From NCBI GenBank assembly GCA_964250925.1, contig CAXUHU010000001.1, forward strand, positions 44,092 to 108,091: a stretch of DNA of 64,000 nucleotides, in the 5' to 3' direction. Positions 1 to 8,750 of the stretch are shown one piece after another. The first letter of the stretch is position 1. Each line of letters opens with the position of its first letter. The stretch comes from BOG-908 sp964250925 (GTDB lineage: Bacteria; Pseudomonadota; Alphaproteobacteria; Acetobacterales; Acetobacteraceae). The translations under genes were made by a program, and so were the position numbers. The notes under the pieces were generated by a model, which made no database searches, was not told the DNA's origin, and was given only the letters and a program-made list of their open reading frames with translations.

Positions 1-132
1 GTGCCGTCGCGCCACGATCAGGCTTACGTCCAGCCCGCGCGCCCGAAGTTGCGCGATCAGCGCCAACCGCATGCGCTCAACGCCGCCACCTGACAGATCA
101 TGCATGTAGAATGCAATGCGCTTGGCGGTCAT
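1..132 (-). CDS. Glycosyltransferase, N-terminal fragment (runs off the window)
   Basis: The first 44 codons of a minus-strand gene are present and the rest lies outside the window. The reading begins MTAKRIAFYMHDLSGGGVER, which is the typical start of a GT-B fold (GT4-type) glycosyltransferase: a beta strand followed by the glycine-rich loop that contacts the nucleotide sugar or acceptor. Its ATG overlaps the stop of the upstream polymerase gene (ATGA), so it belongs to the same exopolysaccharide operon and is probably translationally coupled. It would add a sugar to the lipid-linked repeat unit on the cytoplasmic face of the membrane. The specific sugar cannot be judged from this fragment. 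Confidence 0.75.
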   Translation of the reverse strand, partial: MTAKRIAFYMHDLSGGGVERMRLALIAQLRARGLDVSLIVARRH

Positions 133-1415
133 GCCAGCGCGCACTCGACAGGACCAGGCTGTGGCAGGGCGGCCGGACGCCGCGTGCGGCACGCGGAAGC
201 TCGCCGGCCAGGGATGCAGCTAATCCCGGCCACGAGGCAGATCAGAATATTCGACTTGCGGCCCAGCGAGTTGCTGGTCGACGCAACCAGCATCACGGCA
301 AGCACCAGTAAACGCCCCTCCAGTGCCGAGCGACGCCAGCACCAGCAGAGCAAGGCAGCTAGCCCAAGGACAAACAGCGGGAACCCGGCAACACCAAGGC
401 CCGCAAACATCAGCAACCAGAAGTTTTCGATCACCTCCACCCCTGGTCCAAGCCACAGCGGTGTGAGCAGGGCGAGCAGATCGCCTCGCCTGGTTCCAAA
501 CAGCAGCTGCCAACAATCCAACTTGTCCAGCAATTGCCACTGCGCCAGGCGTACCTGCGCGCTGCTGTCCCAGTAGAGATGGCCAGAAAGCCGGGTGCCG
601 AAACCCGCAGCCAGTGCTATGCCCACCATCAGGCCGCCGGCGCCCACGACCGCCGCCGCTGCCGCCAAGTTCGATACGCCGCGCGAGTCTTTTCGCAGCA
701 CCAGCCGAGTTGTGCGCACCCCGAAGCCGACACCGAGCATCGCCAGCGCTGCGGCCACCGCCATGCGTCCGCCATAAGCGACCAGCGCGGCCCACATCAG
801 CCCAAGATAGACGATACGAAAAGCGCCGCGCGTTGGCGCCAGTGCCAGGCCTAGCATCGTCATCACCGACGCCGTGAGCGGATGGTCAAAAAGGGCAGTC
901 GGCCGAAAATCTTCGGTCAGCGCATGGTATGCCGCCTCATTCAGATAGAGGGGTACGACATTGAACTGCATCGCGGTCTCGACCACCGCCAGGGCTGCGT
1001 TGCCGGCTATCAACGTCTGCATCAGCCGGCGTAGCTTTCCCAATTGCCCTGCGCTGGCCTGGGAGAGTATTAAGGCGAGTAGGCCGGCGGGTAGGAATGT
1101 GTCGAGCAGAACGATCAGGTTTCCCACACCGGTCAGCGCCGCAGCATAGGCAAGACAGGCGGTCATGGCGGCAAAAAACAACAGCAGTGGCCTGTCTCTC
1201 GCCAGCACCGACCAGCCACCGCGGCCAGCCAATAGAATGCCGAAGCCCGCGGCAAGCAGATCGGTTCCGGGATGCAGTTTCACCAGCAGGCTTCCACCCT
1301 CGCTGACGTAAGGGATTCCTGCCCAGGTCAGCAGGTTCGCACTGACCGTGAGTTCCAGGAGAACCGCAAACCACACCATCTTGAAAGCCAGCCGATTAGC
1401 GGTAGCCTGATGCAT
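129..1415 (-). CDS. O-antigen polymerase/ligase-type membrane protein (Wzy/WaaL-like)
   Basis: A 428-residue polytopic membrane protein with about ten or more hydrophobic segments from residue 10 to about residue 400. A large loop sits between about residues 265 and 330, as in O-antigen polymerases and ligases. The short Arg/Pro-rich C-terminal tail is not membrane-like. Placed between a BY-kinase-like gene and a glycosyltransferase in a polysaccharide operon, it is best read as the repeat-unit polymerase of a Wzx/Wzy-type exopolysaccharide pathway. The family has little sequence conservation, so the assignment rests on topology and context. The ATG shares one base with the preceding stop (TGATG), and its own stop overlaps the next start. 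Confidence 0.7.
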   Translation of the reverse strand: MHQATANRLAFKMVWFAVLLELTVSANLLTWAGIPYVSEGGSLLVKLHPGTDLLAAGFGILLAGRGGWSVLARDRPLLLFFAAMTACLAYAAALTGVGNLIVLLDTFLPAGLLALILSQASAGQLGKLRRLMQTLIAGNAALAVVETAMQFNVVPLYLNEAAYHALTEDFRPTALFDHPLTASVMTMLGLALAPTRGAFRIVYLGLMWAALVAYGGRMAVAAALAMLGVGFGVRTTRLVLRKDSRGVSNLAAAAAVVGAGGLMVGIALAAGFGTRLSGHLYWDSSAQVRLAQWQLLDKLDCWQLLFGTRRGDLLALLTPLWLGPGVEVIENFWLLMFAGLGVAGFPLFVLGLAALLCWCWRRSALEGRLLVLAVMLVASTSNSLGRKSNILICLVAGISCIPGRRASACRTRRPAALPQPGPVECALA

Positions 1416-2077
1416 CAGGCGGCGCGACCTAGGAAAGGCAGATGCATACGTGGTGCGTCGAACAGCACGGTGCCCAGCACCGTGGCCCCAACCTGGCGCA
1501 ACTGCCGCTCAGTTGCTTGCAAGGCTTCCGCCCGCGTGACACCGGCCGCCACCGTGATGACCGAGCCGCTGCAATGCCGCGCGCAACTCAGGGTCGCCGG
1601 CGAACAACTCGGCGACCCGCTCAACACGACGACCAACTTGAACGATCGGGCTGCCGGCCCTCCTGCCTGCATGAGCAGGCCGGGCAACTCGTCCACCTCC
1701 TTGTAGTATAGCCCGGGGATGCTGGCGTCCGGCGTCGTACTCGCCGCCGCGGCGCTCACCCGCCGCCGGACCGGCGCAAGCTTAACGTCTCCTTCGTTGC
1801 ATCGCGAGGACAGCAGAAGCGTACGGCCGTGTCTGGCAACGGCAGCCACGCCGAAATCCCGCGTGACCCGCCCAAGGCCGGTTGCGGGACAGGCCGGGAC
1901 AAATTGCACGATGGGAACTTCAACGTCGTGTAGCCGAGCCAGTATTTCAGTCAGCAACGCCGTTGCTTCCGGCACCGGCCGATAGGCTGTCTGGGTCGGG
2001 AATGCCTCCACGCTCGCCGTCTGAACGCGCCTGTGCTGCACGCGCTGTTTGTGCGGACGAGCCAGCGAGGCACTCAA
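1415..2077 (-). CDS. Exopolysaccharide BY-kinase-like (CpsD/Wzc-type) protein with degenerate P-loop
   Basis: The fold order matches the cytoplasmic ATPase domain of bacterial tyrosine kinases (CpsD/Wzc): an N-terminal helix, a beta strand (VPIVQFVPA), a loop, a helix, then a strand (RTLLLSS) where the kinase would have LLIDAD. The loop at residues 65-72 reads ATGLGRVT where active family members have GEGKS/T, so the Walker A lysine and serine are missing; the Walker A' aspartate is also absent. There is no C-terminal Tyr cluster (it ends LPFLGRAA). I chose the TTG at 2077 because it overlaps the upstream stop as TTGA and has GGGGAG eight bases ahead; a longer in-frame start exists at 2137. 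The likely role is a non-catalytic regulator of polysaccharide chain length or export. The family link is inferred from pattern and context. Confidence 0.55.
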   Translation of the reverse strand: MSASLARPHKQRVQHRRVQTASVEAFPTQTAYRPVPEATALLTEILARLHDVEVPIVQFVPACPATGLGRVTRDFGVAAVARHGRTLLLSSRCNEGDVKLAPVRRRVSAAAASTTPDASIPGLYYKEVDELPGLLMQAGGPAARSFKLVVVLSGSPSCSPATLSCARHCSGSVITVAAGVTRAEALQATERQLRQVGATVLGTVLFDAPRMHLPFLGRAA

Positions 2078-3534
2078 AACGCGTTCTCCCCGGAGAGGCA
2101 GAACGGCGTGCGCAGAAGAATTCTCAAATCCAACCAAATCGACCAGTTCTCAATGTAGAACAGGTCGTACTCGACACGATGCCGTAGTTGATCCAGCGTC
2201 GTCGTGGCCCCACGCGCTCCGTGAACCTGGGCCCAGCCGGTGATGCCGGGCTTCACGCGATGGCGCTGTGCGTATTCCGCGACCACCTCATCGCCTGCAC
2301 GTTCCACATCATGAAGACTGCCGGCATGTGGCCGCGGGCCGACCAGCGACATGTCGCCGCGTAGCACATTCCAAAGCTGTGGCAGCTCATCCAGGCTGCA
2401 CTGGCGAAGAAACCGTCCAGCAGACGTGCATCGTTCATCGTTCCGCTGCGTCTGATAGTGCCGCGTGCAGGAGCCGGTCTCGCTGCGCATCGTCCGGAAC
2501 TTGAAGACGGTGAAGTCTCGTCCACACCATCCTTGGCGCCTCTGCCGAAAGATGACCGGCCCGTCGCTGGTGGTCCAGACAATAACGGCGATCCCCAATA
2601 GTAAAGGGGCCAGCAACACGAGCAACGCAAAAGCACCCAGCCGATCGAATGCCGTCTTGATCAGCAGGTTCCAATGCTTGATCGGCCGGTCTGCAACCAC
2701 CGTCATCGGTAGCCCGCCTAGGATGCGCATTTTCGGAGCAGACGGGCTCGACCAGCCGTTATCGGGGCAGACAGCCACCTGGATGGGAAGCGCTTTCAAC
2801 TGCTTGATTATGGGCCCTACATCGGCTTGATCGTCGCGCTCAAGCGCCAGGATCACGGAATCGACCCGGCCGCGCCGGCCAAGCTCGAGCAGGTCGTCCA
2901 GGCTGTCACGGTGGACCAGCCTGCCCGACGACGGGCCTACATGCGGGTGCGCACAATACATGCCCACCACGTCTGCCTCCCCCCTGATGCGCGCCGCCAG
3001 ACGATCGCGAGCACCACGGCTTGCGCCGACGATGGCGACAGACTCACGTAGATCGCCGCGCCCATGCAGGCGATTCAGATAGCGTCCGCATACCAGCCTG
3101 GTCGTGGCCACAGCCAGCGCAAACACCCCGAACCAGGAAACCAGCCAGAGCCGCGCAAGGTTGTCGGCCGCCCGCGTGGCAAATCCGACGGTGATAAGTA
3201 CTGTAAACGCCAACAGACATTTTTGCTCGGCACACCAGATAAAGTGCTGAAGCGAGCGCAACCGCTGGTTTAGAGAGTGGGCAGGCTCCCGCAAGACCAA
3301 CGCCGCGATCAAGCTGCCAAACAGGACGTCACGGCAAAACGGACCCGATGCGGAGATGTCCAACGTCGGCCCGGTGGACAGTTGGGCGTAAAGCGCCAAA
3401 GTGCTCTCGCCAACCGCCGCGCACGCAAAAAAGTCCCACACGACAAGCAGATCGCCGAAGATCGGCAAGAAGTCTTGGGTTTTCTTGTATTTAGAAGCAC
3501 TTCCGACGAATTCGACACTGGACCAATCCGTCAT
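2074..3534 (-). CDS. Undecaprenyl-phosphate sugar-1-phosphate transferase (WbaP/WcaJ/GumD type)
   Basis: A polyisoprenyl-phosphate hexose-1-phosphate transferase that starts exopolysaccharide synthesis by loading the first sugar phosphate on undecaprenyl phosphate. The N-terminal half has several membrane segments and a CoA-binding-like nucleotide domain (VAIVGASRGARDR near residue 165). The C-terminal bacterial sugar transferase domain (about residues 285-486) has the membrane re-entrant segment, FKFRTMRS, the SLDELPQLWNVL motif and DMSLVGPRP, with the C-terminal EYDLFYIENWSIWLDL block. Length (486 aa) is typical. It is the first gene of the operon; the 192 bp upstream (3535-3726) is the most AT-rich stretch nearby and should hold the promoter, but no boxes could be assigned with confidence. 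Confidence 0.92.
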   Translation of the reverse strand: MTDWSSVEFVGSASKYKKTQDFLPIFGDLLVVWDFFACAAVGESTLALYAQLSTGPTLDISASGPFCRDVLFGSLIAALVLREPAHSLNQRLRSLQHFIWCAEQKCLLAFTVLITVGFATRAADNLARLWLVSWFGVFALAVATTRLVCGRYLNRLHGRGDLRESVAIVGASRGARDRLAARIRGEADVVGMYCAHPHVGPSSGRLVHRDSLDDLLELGRRGRVDSVILALERDDQADVGPIIKQLKALPIQVAVCPDNGWSSPSAPKMRILGGLPMTVVADRPIKHWNLLIKTAFDRLGAFALLVLLAPLLLGIAVIVWTTSDGPVIFRQRRQGWCGRDFTVFKFRTMRSETGSCTRHYQTQRNDERCTSAGRFLRQCSLDELPQLWNVLRGDMSLVGPRPHAGSLHDVERAGDEVVAEYAQRHRVKPGITGWAQVHGARGATTTLDQLRHRVEYDLFYIENWSIWLDLRILLRTPFCLSGENAF

Positions 3535-3726
3535 CGCCTTTGCCCGTCTATGAAATTCGTTACAGAATAATCACCATTCCGTGAGAAGATACAACTAAAA
3601 GTTTTGCTTACCGGATCGAAAAACGCAAGGCGCGAATCGGCTGGGTCAAGTCCCGCCAGGCCAGGCCAACTCTCGTGCCGGTTGAGGAGGCCTCACGTTC
3701 ACACCTCCCCAAGTGCACCTTCCTTG

Positions 3727-4365
3727 CTAGGGACGGTAGGCGGAGAATTGCTGCTGGGCTGCAAAAATCTCGGGCTGGCTAAGCAAAACCGGGCCGCCGG
3801 CGACCAAACAGGCATGGTACTGACGCGCCAGCGCTTCCAACTCGACGGCCCGCCACATCGCCTGGGTCAGATCGCTGCCACAGGCGACCATGCCGTGATT
3901 GGCCAGCAGGCAGGCAGAGCGTTCCAGCAACGCGTTGCTGACGGCTTCCGACAACGCGGCCGTGCCGAAGGTGGCGTAGCTAGCACAACGAACGTCCTCG
4001 CCGCCGAAGGTGGCCACCATGTAGTGGCAAGGCGGTATGCCCCGCCGCATCATTGCCAGGGCCGTGCACATTAACGGATGGGCATGAACCACGGCGCCGA
4101 ACTCGGGACGCGCGGCCAGAATATCGCGATGCATCCGCCATTCCGAGGAGGGCCGCTTAGGTCCATGCCACGCCCCGGTGTCATCATCGATCAGCATGGA
4201 CGCGATCTCGCCCGGCGTCATGAGATCATAGGGCGTGTTGGTCGGGGTAATCAGCATGCGCTCGCCATCGCGCACGCTGATGTTGCCAGACATGCCCTGG
4301 TTTAGGCCGCGGGCTTCCATCGTTCGGCAGGCTTGTACAATAGACCGGCGAAGATCATCGGCCAT
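3727..4365 (-). CDS. Class II aldolase/adducin family protein (fuculose-phosphate aldolase-like)
   Basis: A zinc-dependent class II aldolase/epimerase of 212 residues, normal for the family. Visible motifs are GNISVR, ITPTNTPY, the catalytic-Glu region SSEWRMH, the zinc pair HAHPL and the third ligand in ANHGMVACG. Substrates of close family members are L-fuculose 1-phosphate or other ketose phosphates; the exact one cannot be read here. The start at 4365 gives MADDLRRSI, one base after the prfB stop (TAA-C-ATG), so the two genes are cotranscribed. The longer in-frame extension into prfB is low-complexity and was rejected. The PBP1A-prfB-aldolase link does not suggest a functional pathway. 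Confidence 0.85.
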   Translation of the reverse strand: MADDLRRSIVQACRTMEARGLNQGMSGNISVRDGERMLITPTNTPYDLMTPGEIASMLIDDDTGAWHGPKRPSSEWRMHRDILAARPEFGAVVHAHPLMCTALAMMRRGIPPCHYMVATFGGEDVRCASYATFGTAALSEAVSNALLERSACLLANHGMVACGSDLTQAMWRAVELEALARQYHACLVAGGPVLLSQPEIFAAQQQFSAYRP

Positions 4366-4366
4366 G

Positions 4367-5498
4367 TTACTGAGCCTGGGCGGAGGCTTCGCTGCGCGTG
4401 GCACCGACGCGAGCGGCCAGGGCAGCGGCCATGAAGTCGTCCAGTTCACCGTCCAGCACGGCACTCGGATTGCCCTTTTCCACCCCGGTCCGAAGATCCT
4501 TCACCATCTGGTAGGGGGCCAACACGTAGCTTCTGATCTGGTGTCCCCAGCTGTTCTCAGTCTTGCCGGCTTCGGTCAGCGCAGAGGCTGCCTCACGCTT
4601 CTGCAACTCGGCCTCATACAGCCGCGCCTTCAACATTCCCATCGCGGTCGCGCGGTTGCGGTGCTGACTTCGGTCGGTCTGGCACGCAACGATAATGCCA
4701 GACGGAATATGCGTGATACGGATGGCGCTCTCCGTCTTGTTCACATGCTGACCGCCGGCACCCGAAGCGCGGAATGTGTCCACTTTCAAATCCGCGTCGC
4801 GTATCTCGATCTCGATGCTGTCATCGACGACCGGATAAACCCATACGCTGGCGAAGCTGGTCTGCCGCCGGGCATTGGCATCGAACGGGCTGATTCGCAC
4901 CAGGCGATGCACGCCGGCTTCCGTCTTCAACCAGCCATAGGCGTTTGCCCCGGCCACTTGCAAAGTGACCGATTTGAATCCGGCTCCCTCGCCCTCGCTG
5001 GCCTCAAGCATATCGACTTTGTAGCCGTGCTTCTCGGACCAGCGCGCATACATGCGCATCAGCATCTCGGTCCAATCCTGGGCTTCCGTCCCGCCCTGGC
5101 CAACATGCAATTCCACGAAGCAGTCGTTGCCATCCGCCTCGCCCGACAGAAGGCTGAGCACCTCTTGCCGCTTGGCTTCGTCTGCAATAGTGCGCAAGCT
5201 CACGAGAGCCTCAGCAACTAGTTCCGGCTCGCCCTCTGACTCGGCTAGTTCAATCAATCCGATTGCATCGCTTGTGTCGGCTTGAAGGCTGATGAGAGCC
5301 TCAATTCCGGCTGACAGGCGATTGCGTTCGCGCATGATCCTCTGCGCGCCCTCGGCGTCGTCCCAAAGGGAGGGGTCTTCAACGCGATTGTTCAGCTCAT
5401 CCAGCCGGGCAGTGGCGACATCCCAGTCAAAGATGCCTCCTCAGCAGAGCCATCGACTGCCTGATCTGGTCGTGGAGAGCGTCGGCTTCGGCGGCCAT
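4367..5498 (-). CDS. prfB: Peptide chain release factor 2, with +1 programmed frameshift
   Basis: Recognises UAA and UGA stop codons and triggers peptide release. The SPF tripeptide anticodon (RISPFDA) and the catalytic GGQ (GAGGQHVNK) are both present. The gene is read in two frames: 23 codons from the ATG at 5498 (MAAEADALHDQIRQSMALLR...) end in CTT TGA at 5432-5427, and the body resumes one base later with GACTGGGAT, giving about 376 residues, the usual RF2 size. An AGGAGG lies just before the slip site. RF2 thus controls its own synthesis, because low RF2 favours slipping past UGA. PBP1A lies 84 bp upstream on the same strand, a common alphaproteobacterial order. Confidence 0.97.
5426..5441 (-). 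promoter_or_regulatory. RF2 programmed +1 frameshift site
   Basis: Read on the minus strand, AGGAGG (5441-5436), a three-base spacer, then CTT TGA C (5432-5426). This is the textbook RF2 recoding signal: an internal Shine-Dalgarno a few bases upstream of the CUU-UGA-C slip. The zero frame stops at this UGA and the +1 frame continues straight into conserved RF2 sequence (DWDVATARLDEL), so the site is needed for a full-length protein. Confidence 0.96.
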
Positions 5499-5582
5499 TG
5501 TGTCTGCACCCTAGTTCAGAGCAATCCAACGCAGACGGACCCGTCCAGGTAAGGCGATTGCCCGCTTAAATATAGGGCGCGC

Positions 5583-8222
5583 TTAGTACAGACCGCCCAC
5601 GCCGCTGTCCACACCGTCGCCGCCAGAAGGCTTGGGCGGGGGCGGGGCATCCGGCGCGTCGGGATCTGGGTTGACGATTTGAACACCGCTCTCGGCCGAT
5701 ACGGTGTCAACCGGCTCATGACGCGAACCACCACCCAGGCCGCCCGCGCCCGGAACCTGGTCCGGCTTGAACGCGTCGATGCATTCGTGGCGGCCGCAAC
5801 CCCAGCTTGCCAGGCTCACGCCGTCCGGCACACGGAAATCCAGCACCGGCCGATCGCGCAGGGCTGCTCCCATGAACTCGTGCCAGATCGGCCCCGCGAC
5901 ATGCGCGCCATCCTGCTTGTCGCCCAGCGACTGCGGAGTGTCATAGCCGACCCAAACCACGGTGACGAGGTCAGGCGTGAAGCCGGCGAACCAGCCGTCG
6001 TTGAAGTCCTGCGTTGTACCGGTTTTGCCGGCAATCGGCCGGTCGAGGCCTGCGCCAACGGGCTTGCCGGTGCCATACAGTACGACGCCCTCCATCATCT
6101 TGAGAACCTGGTAGGTGCTTTGGGGATCGGCCAGTTGACTGCGCGGATCGGTCAGATTGGGGGGCTGTGCAGGGTCCCCGGCACCCAGCACAGGGCCGGG
6201 CGGTCGCCATACCACATGACCATCGCGATCCTGCACGCTGTCGATCAGGCTCGGCACCACGTCGCGTCCCCCCTCCGCCAAGGAGGCATAAGCTCCGGCT
6301 TCACGCAGCACCGTCGTCTCGACGGCGCCCAACGCCGCCGGCAACACGTGCGGCATAGAGTCATAAAGATGGAAGCCCAGCGCCGTCCGCGCTACCGCGT
6401 CCATGCCGATATGCTGTGCCACCCGCACGGTCACGAGGTTGAGCGACTGCTCCAACGCCACGCGCAAGGGCGTTGGACCGCCAAAGGTCATTTCGTAGTT
6501 GTTCGGGTGCCAGTCGCCCAGACTGAACGGCTCGTCCTCGAAGCGTGCGCTGGGCGAGATACCTTGCTCCATCGCCGTCAGGTAAACGAACGGCTTGAAC
6601 GAGCTGCCCGGCTGGCGCTGCGCTTGCGACGCTCTGTTGAACTTGCTCGCTTCGCCGTTCCAACCGCCCGACATCGCCAGGACGCGGCCGGTGCGGGGGT
6701 CAAGCGACACCAGAGCTCCGGCCACACGCGGTATCTGGCACAGCGTCAGGCGATCAAGCGTCAGCACCGTCGAGCGAGCCTGCCCGCGCGCAGACCGGCG
6801 TTCGGCCAACCGCAATTCGACCGTGCCTTCTTCCGGCCTCACCATCACGATATCGCCCGGCACGAGCACGTCCGCCATCCGCCGCGGCGGTCCGCCCAGG
6901 CCGCCGCCGGACAGCACCGGGCGGGCCCAACCCAAGCTCGACAATGCAATCTCGCCGGTGCGCGTCTGCGCGGCCGACTGATCGGCGCCGCTCGGCAGAT
7001 AGCCCAGCCGCGCGGCCGAAGCCGTCGCGTCCAGCACGACGGCAATCCGCCATTCGGGCAGCATGCCGGCAGGCTTTGCAACCTTGGCCAGAGCATCCGC
7101 CCAATCGCCGTTTAGCGACGGCGCACTGCCAATGCGTCCCACCGGTCCGCGCCAGCCCCCGTGCGCGCGGTCATAGTGCATAAGGCCAGCGCGCAGCGCC
7201 TGGTCGGCCTGCGCCTGCAAGACCGGGTCGAAGCTGGTGTGAACAATCAGCCCCCCCTCGCTCGTCTGGTCCTGACCAAAACGCTCCACCAGCTGGCGCC
7301 GCACATCCTCGACGAACCATGCGCCACCCGGCGCCGTTTCCGGCGGCCGATACGGGTGTGGCGTCAACGGCTCCGCTTGCGCTTGGGTCGCCTCCTGCGG
7401 CGACACCGCATGGGTTTCCGCCATCCGATCCAGCACCCAGTCGCGGCGCACCTTGGCCGCCTGTGGAAAGTGAAACGGATTGTAGTTGCTGGGCGATTTT
7501 GGCAGGGCCGCCAGCATCGCCGACTCGGCGACCGTCAGTTGGTCCAGCGGCTTGTTGAAATAAGCCTGTGCCGCCGCTGCCACACCATAGGAGCCCTGCC
7601 CGAGATAGATCCCGTTCAAGTAGAGTTCCAGGATGCGCTGCTTGCTCAAGACATGCTCGATGCGCAGGGCCAGCAGCGCTTCCTTCAGCTTGCGCTCGGA
7701 GGTCAAAGCGTCCGAGCCCAGCACCATGTTGCGCGCCACCTGCTGCGTGATGGTCGAAGCGCCCACCGGCCGGCGGGACTGACCCAGGCGTTGCAGATCG
7801 GTGAAGGCAGCGCGTGCGATGGCAAACGGGTCCACCCCACGATGGCTGTAGAAATTCTGGTCTTCGGCCGCGATGAATGCGCGCTTGACCTGCTCGGGAA
7901 TGGCCGAGATTGGGACGAATATGCGCCGTTCGGTGGCAAGCTCGGTCATCAGCCGGTCGTCACCGGCATACACCCGGCTCATCACCGGCGGCTGATACGT
8001 TCGAAGGCCGTCCAGCGTCGGCAGGTCGGCTGCGTAGCGGTCATACAGGTTCCAGCCGACCAGGCCCACCGCACCGGCGCCCACCACGCCGATGGCGAAC
8101 ACCAATCCGAACAAGCCTCGAACGAAGGCCAATACCCGGCTTGGGCGGCGCTGTGGCTTCGGGACGACAGGCGCGACGGCAGGCCGTGACGGCACGGTCA
8201 AGCGTTCGCGTGGGCCGTCCAT
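5583..8222 (-). CDS. mrcA: Penicillin-binding protein 1A (bifunctional class A PBP)
   Basis: A peptidoglycan glycosyltransferase/transpeptidase of 879 residues anchored by one N-terminal membrane segment (about residues 38-58). The GT51 domain shows EDQNFYSHRGVD (catalytic Glu120) and STITQQVARN. After an inserted OB-like segment, the transpeptidase domain has the SSFK active-site serine near residue 540 and the KTGTTQ box near residue 732. The C-terminus is Pro/Gly-rich and ends SGVGGLY. An AGGAG lies just upstream of the ATG. It is divergent from rne and upstream of prfB. In many alphaproteobacteria a cell-wall amidase gene sits between rne and this gene; it is absent here. Confidence 0.95.
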   Translation of the reverse strand: MDGPRERLTVPSRPAVAPVVPKPQRRPSRVLAFVRGLFGLVFAIGVVGAGAVGLVGWNLYDRYAADLPTLDGLRTYQPPVMSRVYAGDDRLMTELATERRIFVPISAIPEQVKRAFIAAEDQNFYSHRGVDPFAIARAAFTDLQRLGQSRRPVGASTITQQVARNMVLGSDALTSERKLKEALLALRIEHVLSKQRILELYLNGIYLGQGSYGVAAAAQAYFNKPLDQLTVAESAMLAALPKSPSNYNPFHFPQAAKVRRDWVLDRMAETHAVSPQEATQAQAEPLTPHPYRPPETAPGGAWFVEDVRRQLVERFGQDQTSEGGLIVHTSFDPVLQAQADQALRAGLMHYDRAHGGWRGPVGRIGSAPSLNGDWADALAKVAKPAGMLPEWRIAVVLDATASAARLGYLPSGADQSAAQTRTGEIALSSLGWARPVLSGGGLGGPPRRMADVLVPGDIVMVRPEEGTVELRLAERRSARGQARSTVLTLDRLTLCQIPRVAGALVSLDPRTGRVLAMSGGWNGEASKFNRASQAQRQPGSSFKPFVYLTAMEQGISPSARFEDEPFSLGDWHPNNYEMTFGGPTPLRVALEQSLNLVTVRVAQHIGMDAVARTALGFHLYDSMPHVLPAALGAVETTVLREAGAYASLAEGGRDVVPSLIDSVQDRDGHVVWRPPGPVLGAGDPAQPPNLTDPRSQLADPQSTYQVLKMMEGVVLYGTGKPVGAGLDRPIAGKTGTTQDFNDGWFAGFTPDLVTVVWVGYDTPQSLGDKQDGAHVAGPIWHEFMGAALRDRPVLDFRVPDGVSLASWGCGRHECIDAFKPDQVPGAGGLGGGSRHEPVDTVSAESGVQIVNPDPDAPDAPPPPKPSGGDGVDSGVGGLY

Positions 8223-8750
8223 AACTCGCTCCTCATCCCGAATCGGCCGCAGGCTGAGAGCCGAGGATCCGGTGCCGACCCCTCCGGTCCAGTCAAATCT
8301 TGCCTAAACGTGCCTCGGTGAGCCGAAAACGACTACCGCACCGAAGTTGCGTAGCGTCCATCGCATGAAGCGGGGCTTGCCGCAATCTGCTATCGCCCGG
8401 CGGCCGGCCGGTGGTGCGGCCGCACACTTGCAGTCCTCGCATGTTTCCGTCATGTGTCAAGGGTGCGCAGCCCTCCCAGGTGCCGCACCCGCGCTTGGCG
8501 CAATGCGATACGTCCGCTCACGGCGCCTGCGCCGAGGCGATTATTCTAGAGGCCATGTCAGCACAGCGCAGCGCCGAACTTCAGATCAGGTTTCCCTTAG
8601 CCGCAACGCGACTAGGCGCCCTGTCACACGGCAACAGCGTGCGCGCCTGGTTTCCCAAGCCGATAAAATTCACCCGCCCAGTCGCGCCACCGCATGCAGA
8701 TGCTGCTCGGGAGGGCTGCGCTGAGCCGGGTTTCCGGAGTTTCAGACTAG
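8223..8750 (+). other. Divergent intergenic region between mrcA and rne
   Basis: This 528-bp stretch holds no convincing gene; open frames in it have no family features. It must contain the promoters of PBP1A (minus) and RNase E (plus), and probably a long rne 5' leader, since rne leaders are commonly used for autoregulation. A small GC-rich inverted repeat (CGCCT...AGGCG) followed by ATTATTCT lies near 8530-8550 and could be part of a promoter or leader structure. No specific boxes are assigned. Confidence 0.4.
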
